Made by a program: the position numbers and the translations under genes
Assembly: GCA_002085465.1 (NCBI GenBank)
Contig: NBML01000027.1
Span: 1 to 29,415 of the forward strand
Direction of reading: 5' to 3'
DNA from: Desulfobacteraceae bacterium 4572_89
GTDB taxonomy: Bacteria > Desulfobacterota > Desulfobacteria > Desulfobacterales > Desulfobacteraceae
Length of the DNA stretch: 29,415 nt
The notes under the pieces: model-generated
Told to the model about the DNA's origin: nothing
Databases searched by the model: none
Seen by the model: only the letters and a program-made list of their open reading frames with translations
Shown here: positions 23,905 through 29,415 of the stretch, piece by piece
Layout of the letters: each line of letters begins with the position of its first letter
Position numbering within the stretch: position 1 is the stretch's first letter

Positions 23905-24208
23905 CGTTCATAGCCTCCTGGTTTGGTGCCACCTGATCTGATGCCACCGGGTCTGATGCTGACGGGGCTTCCTGTTCAAGATTAGTAGTTGTATCCCGGG
24001 ATATGGTAAACCATGATCCGCAACCATCCTTGTGAAACCACCACTCCTCCTGTACACCTGCAACACAATTATTCATGTGTGCATAGTCACACCAGGTTTC
24101 CGGAGTCAGATCCTTTTCTTCAGGTCTTGGACCTTTTTCTTCTCCGCCATATCTAAATTCATACCCGTTTCTCTTTCCACAGACCGGACATGTAATTGTT
24201 AAAGCCAT
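23891..24208 (-). CDS. soxD: sarcosine oxidase delta subunit
   Basis: 105 residues. The SoxD zinc site is complete: Cys7 and Cys10 in ITCPVCGKRNGYEFRYGG, and His59 and Cys63 in WWFHKDGCGSWFTISRDT, in the same spacing as in known SoxD proteins. Cys40 and Cys48 are additional. The conserved core ends near residue 75; a tail of about 30 residues (ASDPVASDQVAPNQEA) is repetitive and dispensable-looking. AGGAGAAAT precedes the ATG at 24208. It overlaps the soxA start by 14 nt, so the two are translationally coupled. Confidence 0.93.
   Translation of the reverse strand: MALTITCPVCGKRNGYEFRYGGEEKGPRPEEKDLTPETWCDYAHMNNCVAGVQEEWWFHKDGCGSWFTISRDTTTNLEQEAPSASDPVASDQVAPNQEAMNDEQV
23917..23961. repeat. 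degenerate 15-bp tandem repeat at the 3' end of soxD
   Basis: Three consecutive 15-base units, 23917-23931, 23932-23946 and 23947-23961, share the pattern CC(T/G)G-NTCTGATGCCA with several mismatches. They encode the ASDPV/ASDQV/APNQE tail of SoxD. This is older or more diverged than the arrays in etfA, etfB and nadE. Confidence 0.6.
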
Positions 24209-24248
24209 TTTTATTTCTCCTCTTTGGGGTCTTTGGGGTCATCATCTT

Positions 24249-24351
24249 TGGGGTCAGGCTTGTGTAATTGCGTTATTTGCCCAAATAACGCAATTACACA
24301 AGCCTGACCCCACGCAAGCCTCAAGCCTGACCCCACGCAAGCCTGACCCCA
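24249..24351. repeat. REP/MITE-like palindrome plus partial copies between soxB and soxD
   Basis: A perfect inverted repeat with 31-bp arms (24249-24279 and 24282-24312) and a two-base CC loop fills most of the 149-base gap between soxB and soxD. The arm ends are TGGGGTCAGGCTTG and CAAGCCTGACCCCA. The end motif CAAGCCTGACCCCACG recurs at 24299, 24322 and (shortened) 24338, with a 7-base fragment at 24315, and partial CTTTGGGGTC copies lie on the other side (about 24221-24240). The arrangement resembles REP elements mobilised by RAYT transposases or a small MITE. No transposase is nearby. In the soxB-soxD transcript it would form a very stable stem-loop. Confidence 0.88.
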
Positions 24352-24357
24352 TCCAAT

Positions 24358-25581
24358 TTAGTTGTCCGCGCTATAACTGACAAGGGCTGCTGTTTCACCC
24401 ATGAGCTTATGCTCCTGGTATCGTTTGAGGGCAAAGGGTTTCAGCATATCAGGGCAGGTATTAGTGGCCATGAACTCAGCCATGTATTTGCCCACTGCTG
24501 AACAGGATTTAAATCCAAAATATCCCCAACCGCAATCCATGAAAAAGCCTTCAATCTGGTTATTGCCATCCATGATGGGTGCCATGTCCGGAGTCATATC
24601 AGCCAGGCCTCCCCAGATTCTCATGAACCTGAGCCCCCTCAAACTGGGCAGGAATTCCGACAAAGCTTCTGCCTGGTGTTTAATATAATGGGCAGTGTTC
24701 AGGGTGGTGTAATTGGGCCATTGGTCCATGTGGGCACCTGTGGCAATTTCTCCCTTTAAGGTCTGGTTGGCATAGCAATGATATGCACCCGAAGAAACCA
24801 CATGGTTCAGCAGGGGTTTTATGGGCTGGGTTACCATGGCCTGAATGGTCAGAACAGATATGGGAAGCCTGATTCCCAGGAATCCATTGATTAGGGAAGC
24901 AGAATACCCTCCCGCTGAAACAAGGACCTGTTTGGTATTGATCACTCCCTTATCCGTGGTAACAGAGGTAACTTTTCCATTCTTTGTACCAATCCCTAAG
25001 GCTTCGGTCTGCTGATGGATCTCAACTCCTTTTTTGGTAGCACCCTTGGCAAGTCCCCATACCACTGCATCATGGCGGACAACACCACCCGGCGGATGGA
25101 ACATGGCACCGTGGATGGGAAAGGTAATATCCTCGGAAATATTCAATGCCGGGACCAGTTCCTTTGCCTCTTTTGAGTCAATAAGATGGGACTCAACCCC
25201 ATGGAATTGTGCCGTGGCAATGGTCATCCTGGCTGCTTTCATTGCAGCTTCAGAATGCATAAGGTTAAGGTTTCCGCAATTGTTAAACATGAGGTTGTAG
25301 TCCAGTTCTTTGGTCAGAACCGGCCACAGATCCAGGGCCTCCTTGTACAGCGGCACATTGTACTGGGTCCGCTGGTTGGCACGGACAATGGCCGTATTTC
25401 TTCCAGCGCCGCCAAAACCGATATAATTCTTTTCGATAATAGCGATATCAGTTATGCCATGCTGGGTTGCAAGGTAGTAAGCTGTTGCCAGACTGTGAAG
25501 TCCGCCCCCAATGATAACCACATCATAACTTGATTTAAGTTTGGTTTTTTTTCCCCACATGGGTTTTTTTTTCAAAAACAT
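24358..25581 (-). CDS. soxB: sarcosine oxidase beta subunit
   Basis: Catalytic flavoprotein subunit, 407 residues. The N-terminal FAD-binding fold is YDVVIIGGGLHSLATAYYLATQHG followed by IIEKNYIGFGGAGRNTAIVRANQRT. The segment PGGVVRHDAVVWGLAKGA contains the His that aligns, by context, with the residue carrying covalent FMN in known beta subunits (His173/175 region). The C-terminus has FMRIWGGLADMTPDMAPIMDG and GFFMDCGWGYFGFKSCSAVGKYMAE, as in SoxB. The longest frame begins with TTG at 25596; the ATG at 25581 with AGAAGG just upstream is preferred. It is the first gene of the cluster; the REP-like palindrome separates it from soxD. Confidence 0.93.
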   Translation of the reverse strand: MFLKKKPMWGKKTKLKSSYDVVIIGGGLHSLATAYYLATQHGITDIAIIEKNYIGFGGAGRNTAIVRANQRTQYNVPLYKEALDLWPVLTKELDYNLMFNNCGNLNLMHSEAAMKAARMTIATAQFHGVESHLIDSKEAKELVPALNISEDITFPIHGAMFHPPGGVVRHDAVVWGLAKGATKKGVEIHQQTEALGIGTKNGKVTSVTTDKGVINTKQVLVSAGGYSASLINGFLGIRLPISVLTIQAMVTQPIKPLLNHVVSSGAYHCYANQTLKGEIATGAHMDQWPNYTTLNTAHYIKHQAEALSEFLPSLRGLRFMRIWGGLADMTPDMAPIMDGNNQIEGFFMDCGWGYFGFKSCSAVGKYMAEFMATNTCPDMLKPFALKRYQEHKLMGETAALVSYSADN

Positions 25582-25636
25582 TGGCCTTCTCTTCAAATTT
25601 TTGGATTTATATTGGTTTCTGACTTATCCATTGTTC

Positions 25637-25665
25637 TCAATACTCCATGAAAGAAATTGTGTCAA
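25637..25665 (-). promoter_or_regulatory. candidate sigma-70 promoter of the sox cluster
   Basis: On the minus strand TTGACA (25665-25660), a 17-base spacer and TATTGA (25642-25637) precede soxB by about 55 bases. The -35 is perfect, the -10 weak (three of six), as expected for an activated or tightly regulated promoter. One arm of an inverted repeat lies within the spacer. Confidence 0.5.
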
Positions 25666-25699
25666 GAATTAATTTTTAAAATGATAGTTTTTCTTTCAT
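25647..25699. promoter_or_regulatory. 10-bp inverted repeat spanning the divergent soxB / rpiR promoters, candidate operator
   Basis: Perfect arms ATGAAAGAAA (25647-25656) and TTTCTTTCAT (25690-25699) are 43 bp apart centre to centre, about four helical turns. The left arm sits between the -35 and -10 of the soxB promoter and the right arm just upstream of the -35 of the regulator gene. This is a plausible binding site pair for the RpiR-type regulator. Confidence 0.5.
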
Positions 25700-25705
25700 A
25701 AATAC

Positions 25706-25734
25706 TTGACAAAATAATTTGTTTAAATTAATAC
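25706..25734 (+). promoter_or_regulatory. candidate promoter of the RpiR-type regulator gene
   Basis: A perfect TTGACA at 25706-25711 is followed after 17 bases by TAATAC (25729-25734), a weak -10. It would leave a leader of about 70 bases before the ATG at 25813. Together with the soxB promoter this gives two divergent TTGACA boxes 40 bp apart. Confidence 0.4.
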
Positions 25735-25812
25735 TCAATAAAATTAAGAAATTAGCTTTAGGATCTTAATATTGCAACCCATGCTTAAAATATAGATAAA
25801 AAGGCTTTTCCA

Positions 25813-26688
25813 ATGAATGATGCTGCATCACATCCGGTTATAAATGAAATCTCAGCCAAACTGGATACCCTGACCCCCAAGGCCCAGGCCCTTGGAACCT
25901 ATATTATGCAAAACCCCTCCAAAGTAGTATTCATGACAACAAAAGAGCTGGCAGAGGCATGTGAAACCAGCGAAGCGACCGTGGTAAGATTTGTCAGCAC
26001 CCTTGGATATAAGGGGTATTCCGATTTTCAGGATGCTTTAAAGGATTTTGTTAACACCGGACTTTCCCTGCCGGACCGTATTGATATCAAAGGCATAAAA
26101 GAACCGGGGTTTGACCGCCTCCACCGTGGAATCCTGGAGGAGCTCAACAATCTCAAATACCTTTACGAACATATTGATGTGGAAAAAATGAACCTGTTTG
26201 TGGAACACCTGGACAAAAGTCCGGCCGTTTACGTCACAGGCTCCAGGCTCTCTTACACCTTTGCCTATTACCTGGGCTGGTCCCTGACCAAAATCAGAAA
26301 AAGTGTCCACATCCTCAAAGGCAGTGATTCCACTGCCATGGATAGACTTACCAATGCTCCGGATAAAAGCCTGGTGGTGCTTGTGGCAACCACCAGATAT
26401 CCCAACGAACTCATCAAATTAAGCAAAATGATCCGCAGGTGCGGTCACACCCTTCTGGCCCTGACCGACAGCAATATCTCCCCTGTAATCCAGTTTGCCG
26501 ATCTCTCCCTGGTTGTGCCGTCCAAATCCATACCATTTATTGGGAATGTCTCAGGGATATTGGCAGTTATCCAGTATATAGTCCAGGAACTGGCCAATAA
26601 AAAAGGAGAAAGCCTCCGTGAGTACCAGGAACACCTGGAACAGGTCTACCTGGAAAATGATATCCTGTTTAATCTTGACCCCAAATAA
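25813..26688 (+). CDS. MurR/RpiR-family transcriptional regulator
   Basis: 291 residues. Residues 1-80 form the RpiR helix-turn-helix (MTTKELAEACETSEATVVRFVSTLGYKGYSDFQDALKDF). Residues about 120-260 form a SIS domain (VYVTGSRLSYTFAYYLGWSLTKIRK, VVLVATTRYPNELIKLSKMIRRCGHTLLALTD) that usually binds a phosphosugar or other small ligand. It is divergent from soxB and shares a 230-base regulatory region with it, so it probably controls the sox cluster; related RpiR-type regulators do control amino-acid and betaine-type pathways, but the ligand here is unknown. Confidence 0.93.
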   Translation: MNDAASHPVINEISAKLDTLTPKAQALGTYIMQNPSKVVFMTTKELAEACETSEATVVRFVSTLGYKGYSDFQDALKDFVNTGLSLPDRIDIKGIKEPGFDRLHRGILEELNNLKYLYEHIDVEKMNLFVEHLDKSPAVYVTGSRLSYTFAYYLGWSLTKIRKSVHILKGSDSTAMDRLTNAPDKSLVVLVATTRYPNELIKLSKMIRRCGHTLLALTDSNISPVIQFADLSLVVPSKSIPFIGNVSGILAVIQYIVQELANKKGESLREYQEHLEQVYLENDILFNLDPK

Positions 26689-26778
26689 ACCATAAAAAAA
26701 CAAGATAGGTTGTGAGTCTTTTCCACGATATTACCAGAAATTAGATATAAAGACATTAAAAACAAAAAAGAGGAAATT

Positions 26779-27267
26779 ATGTTAAAAACCCAGGAAGAGT
26801 TACTAAAAGTATTATCCGGCATCCCGGTTGAGTACACCAACCACGAACACCCGGCTGTTTACACCGTGGAAGAGGCTGACCTGCACCATGAAGGCATAGA
26901 GGGAGTTCACAGTAAAAATCTTTTTTTCAAGGATAAAAAGAAAAATCTTTTTCTGGTGGTAACCCTGTCTGACAAACCTGTCAACATAAAGGAGCTGGCC
27001 AAAAAAATCGGGGCAAAAAGTCCGTCCTTTGGAAAACCAGACCTTTTAATGGAGGTCCTGGGAGTTATTCCAGGCGCTGTCACCCCGTTGGCCGCTGTAA
27101 ACATAAAAGAGCAGCCCGTTAAAATTATCCTGGATAAAGAGATGATGGAAAATGATCTCTTAAACTTTCATCCCCTGGTTAACACAGCCACAACTACCAT
27201 TGCATCAAAAGATCTGATAAAATTTCTGGAGCATTGTAACCAGGAACCTGAAATCATACGGCTTTAG
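26779..27267 (+). CDS. prolyl-tRNA editing protein (ProXp-ala / YbaK-like deacylase)
   Basis: 162 residues, the free-standing form of the prolyl-tRNA synthetase INS editing domain. It hydrolyses mischarged Ala-tRNA(Pro). Signatures are EHPAVYTVEEADLH, HSKNLFFKDKKKNLFLVVT (with the catalytic-region Lys), LGVIPGAVTPLAAVN and NFHPLVNTATTTI. The start has GAGGAAATT directly upstream of the ATG. It is independent of the regulator (90-base gap) and its stop overlaps that of the convergent MFS gene by four bases. Confidence 0.92.
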   Translation: MLKTQEELLKVLSGIPVEYTNHEHPAVYTVEEADLHHEGIEGVHSKNLFFKDKKKNLFLVVTLSDKPVNIKELAKKIGAKSPSFGKPDLLMEVLGVIPGAVTPLAAVNIKEQPVKIILDKEMMENDLLNFHPLVNTATTTIASKDLIKFLEHCNQEPEIIRL

Positions 27268-28565
27268 TTTTCCTCTTCTTTGCTTTGATCTCCACCTTCA
27301 CCTTGGTCTCCGTTCAGGTCTTCGTCCTGATCCTCATCCTGGCGGGGATCCATGTGCAGGGCCACAGAAGAAGTCTTTTTCATCATAACAAAATCAACTT
27401 GTTCTTCCGCAGGCAGAATCTGAACCGATTCCTTCTGCCGCAGCAATAAAGTGATCACAGAATAAAGACTGCTTATGCCCATAAAATAAAAGTAAAACCC
27501 ATAGGGAGATCCAGAAAGGGTCATCACGGTTGAAACAGCTACCGGTCCCAGTGATGACCCCACACCATAGGCAAGCAAAAGTGCTGAACTTACCTTGATC
27601 ACATCCTCAACATCAAACACATCATGGGCTCGGGCCACTGCCACAGGATAAAGGGTAAACACAAAACCGCCAAACAGAATTGTTGCCCCCAGTAAGGCGT
27701 TAATGGAATTTTGGGCAAAAAATATCATTAAAAGACTAACTCCTGTAACAACAAATCCAAGAAAGGGCAGGACCAGGGACCTGTCAAACCGGTCTGAAAA
27801 ATTTCCCACTGGCCATTGCAGCAAAAGCCCTCCCAGGATACTCAGGGTCATGAACCAGGACATCTGGGAAATTGTCAGATTCATCTGCTGGGTAAAAACA
27901 GGCCCCATGGTGTAAAAGGCACTGGTCATCATTCCTGCTGAAAGACACCCTATTAAACCAATGGGAGCTTTTTTAAAAATGGTTTTCAGTTTGATTTTTT
28001 CAGCCCTGGGCAGCTCAGGATGGATGGAATGGGTAAGGGAAACAGGAATTATGCTCAGGGCAATACAGACTCCCACAACCATATACATGGCCTGGGTTTC
28101 CACACTCCCTACGACCAGGAGTTTTTGCCCTATGGCCCCGCCAAGGTAGGCCATTATCATATAAATGGAGAAAACCCGGCCCCTGACCTTGGGTTCAGCA
28201 CATTCGTTAAGCCAGCTTTCGATCACCATGAATAATCCCATGTTGGAAATCCCGGTTACAAAACGAAGCCCGGTCCACAAAGGAGCTGAAACATAGAGCC
28301 CGTGGAGCATAACAACAATGGTTGTTCCTGCGGCAAATGCTGCAAAAGCACGGATATGCCCCACACTGCGGATCATTCGCTTACAATAAAAGGCCCCCAC
28401 AACCAGTCCCACATAATAGGCCGTCAAAATCACACCGGTAATCTGGGTTGAACAACCTTCAGATGAAAGCCGAAAACTCAAATAACTATTGAGCAGGCTG
28501 ACACCCATCATAAGGAACAAAATAGAAGAATATAATGCGATGAATGATTTAAGGACAGGAAACAT
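27264..28565 (-). CDS. MFS transporter (YcaD type) with an acidic repetitive C-terminal tail
   Basis: 433 residues from the ATG at 28565. Twelve hydrophobic segments are apparent, the first being FIALYSSILFLMMGVSLLNSYLSF. The MFS loop motif is visible as YYVGLVVGAFYCKRMIRSVGHIR between helices 2 and 3, with WPVGNFSDRFDRS in the second half. The last 30 residues are cytosolic and highly acidic (QDEDQDEDLNGDQGEGGDQ), built from short repeats. The substrate is unknown. The frame extends to 28643 but passes through an inverted repeat and has no good start; 28565 has AAAGGTGA upstream and gives a normal MFS N-terminus. Confidence 0.88.
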   Translation of the reverse strand: MFPVLKSFIALYSSILFLMMGVSLLNSYLSFRLSSEGCSTQITGVILTAYYVGLVVGAFYCKRMIRSVGHIRAFAAFAAGTTIVVMLHGLYVSAPLWTGLRFVTGISNMGLFMVIESWLNECAEPKVRGRVFSIYMIMAYLGGAIGQKLLVVGSVETQAMYMVVGVCIALSIIPVSLTHSIHPELPRAEKIKLKTIFKKAPIGLIGCLSAGMMTSAFYTMGPVFTQQMNLTISQMSWFMTLSILGGLLLQWPVGNFSDRFDRSLVLPFLGFVVTGVSLLMIFFAQNSINALLGATILFGGFVFTLYPVAVARAHDVFDVEDVIKVSSALLLAYGVGSSLGPVAVSTVMTLSGSPYGFYFYFMGISSLYSVITLLLRQKESVQILPAEEQVDFVMMKKTSSVALHMDPRQDEDQDEDLNGDQGEGGDQSKEEEN

Positions 28566-28633
28566 CGATTTCACCTTTTGACAAAAAACATAAGGCCTGG
28601 TCCAGGGCGTTATTGCCGCCCTGGCACAAAGCC

Positions 28634-28672
28634 CGGAAATCATTAAAGATTCTGGGCCTTTAATGATTTCCG
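28634..28672. promoter_or_regulatory. 15-bp inverted repeat upstream of the MFS gene
   Basis: Perfect arms CGGAAATCATTAAAG (28634-28648) and CTTTAATGATTTCCG (28658-28672) enclose a nine-base loop, 69-107 bases upstream of the MFS start and 75 bases after the GrpE-like gene. On the minus strand there is no T-tract after the stem, so it is a better candidate for an operator or an RNA stabilising hairpin than for an intrinsic terminator. Confidence 0.55.
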
Positions 28673-28746
28673 AGCAAAAAATAACGATGCATGATAATCC
28701 TGTTTCAGGTAGGTGTCAATGCAGAGAAATGAATTTATTAATAAAA

Positions 28747-29202
28747 TTATTCATTAAGGACAGTAATCACTTCAGCTTTTCTCAAAACCTGGTTGTCTTG
28801 TTGATTGAGAAACCCATTTTTTACTACTTCTATTATGGTTTCATTTTCCAACCCTGGATGCCCCCTGGTTTCGATCACTTTGCAATATTCCATTGTTGCC
28901 TTATTCCCGGGGAATTCCATTGGGACGATGGATGCAGATTTAAAGTAGCGAAGCAATTTTCTATGGATGGAATGTATATTTTTGCCCAGCATTTTTGCGG
29001 TTTTATCAAGTTTGTCTTTTTTTGTTTCAAGATTTTTTTCCAGGGCTCCAAGGGCATCCATGATGTCAAGAAGGCCTAAAAAAGAGTCTCTTTCCTTTTT
29101 ATAAAACAGCTCCTCTTTTTGGGTAAGGGCAATGTTCAATTCAGCAATTGTTTGCTGAAATTCAATTATTTTCTGCCTTAACAATTCTTTTTCAGTGTTC
29201 AT
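28747..29202 (-). CDS. GrpE-like nucleotide exchange factor, divergent
   Basis: 151 residues from the ATG at 29202. Residues 1-80 are a long charged helix or coiled coil (EKELLRQKIIEFQQTIAELNIALTQKEELFYKKE), and the C-terminal half has the GrpE beta domain pattern: LLRYFKSASIVPMEF, VIETRGHPGLENETIIEVVKNGFLNQQDNQVLRKAEVITVL, ending with the conserved LR-AEV strand. GrpE releases ADP from DnaK/Hsp70. It is shorter and more diverged than a housekeeping GrpE, so it is probably a second copy dedicated to a specialised Hsp70. The frame opens at a TTG at 29214; the ATG at 29202 is preferred. It overlaps the preceding gene by 11 nt. Confidence 0.72.
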   Translation of the reverse strand: MNTEKELLRQKIIEFQQTIAELNIALTQKEELFYKKERDSFLGLLDIMDALGALEKNLETKKDKLDKTAKMLGKNIHSIHRKLLRYFKSASIVPMEFPGNKATMEYCKVIETRGHPGLENETIIEVVKNGFLNQQDNQVLRKAEVITVLNE

Positions 29203-29415
29203 GATCTTGTTCAAAATTGTTTAACCGTTTTAATTGAGAATTATCTGATTTCCCGGGACCTTCAAAGTGTATTGAATTTTCTGTTATTTTCTGGAAAAGT
29301 CTTACTTTAGAATCTTTAAGATCAGCAAAATGCAAAAATTCCTGACAAGCCCTGGAAACCGGATCAAGCAGCATTTTCTGAGCCTGGGCCAGTTCTTTGG
29401 CAGAATGTTTTTTAT
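29192..29415 (-). CDS. C-terminal part of an unidentified gene (runs off the right edge)
   Basis: The frame is open from the right window edge to the stop at 29192, at least 73 codons. The visible C-terminus is helical (KELAQAQKMLLDPVSRACQEFLHFADLKDSKVRLFQKI) followed by a polar tail ending NNFEQDHEH. The gene overlaps the start of the GrpE-like gene by 11 nt and is surely in the same operon. A chaperone partner such as an Hsp70 or J-domain protein would fit the context, but nothing in the visible sequence proves it. Confidence 0.6.
   Translation of the reverse strand, partial: KKHSAKELAQAQKMLLDPVSRACQEFLHFADLKDSKVRLFQKITENSIHFEGPGKSDNSQLKRLNNFEQDHEH

Noticed and set aside
24313..24351. The repeat TGGGGTCAGGCTTGCG on the minus strand has TGG and TTGC in the spacing of a -24/-12 sigma-54 promoter, upstream of soxD.
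   Set aside because: It lacks the CAC of the -24 box and is simply the end motif of the REP-like element, present in several copies; more likely coincidence.
28634..28672. Rho-independent terminator for the GrpE-like gene.
   Set aside because: The stem is good, but on the minus strand no T-tract follows; the A-rich run is on the wrong side.

Overview
The window looks like a chromosomal segment of a strictly anaerobic, sulfate-reducer-type bacterium (Desulfobacterota, Desulfobacteraceae-like). This assignment is inference. It rests on the general look of the housekeeping proteins, moderate GC with AT-rich spacers, a sigma-54 activator, a dedicated electron-transfer flavoprotein and a methylated-amine oxidation cluster. 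No rRNA, tRNA, CRISPR array, phage gene or complete insertion sequence was seen.

Layout. 1-1001: AT-rich left edge with the start of a GT-C-like membrane protein (minus strand) and a doubtful ORF remnant. 1002-3868: pgi followed directly by an EAL-like/HDOD signalling protein. 3922-4961 (minus): a small Cys-rich protein and purN. 5048-8458: polA and an NAD kinase gene that lacks its usual C-terminus. 8497-10917 (minus): XRE-cupin regulator, leuC and leuD as one operon. 10990-11637 (minus): a YigZ-family protein. 11841-14654 (plus): a DHH phosphoesterase, a hotdog thioesterase, a SpoU-type RNA methyltransferase and nadE, tightly packed. 14730-15406 (minus): a PIN toxin / Phd-YefM antitoxin pair in reversed order with a clear promoter. 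15469-25581 (minus): a ten-kilobase catabolic cluster, in transcription order soxB, soxD, soxA, soxG, a second FAD amine oxidoreductase, etfB, etfA and a PAS/sigma-54 activator. 25813-26688: a divergent RpiR-type regulator. 26779-29415: ProXp-ala-type deacylase, an MFS exporter-like protein, a GrpE-like protein and the end of one more gene.

How the genes work together. The sox cluster encodes all four subunits of a heterotetrameric sarcosine oxidase. It is co-directional with an additional DadA/SoxB-like flavoprotein and its own ETF. In an anaerobe the most sensible reading is an oxygen-independent N-methyl-amino-acid dehydrogenase: the flavoenzymes demethylate sarcosine or a relative, pass one-carbon units to folate through the GcvT-like half of SoxA, and hand electrons to EtfAB rather than to O2. 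Two regulators of different type frame the cluster.

The most unusual property of the window is a recurrent in-frame tandem duplication with a period of 15 bp (or 45 bp) inside otherwise conserved genes: purN, nadE, etfA, etfB and soxD. Other points of interest are a toxin-first toxin-antitoxin operon whose -10 box sits inside a palindrome and predicts a leaderless toxin mRNA, a 31-bp perfect REP/MITE-like palindrome between soxB and soxD, a 10-bp inverted repeat across the soxB/rpiR divergent promoters, and a shortened NAD kinase.
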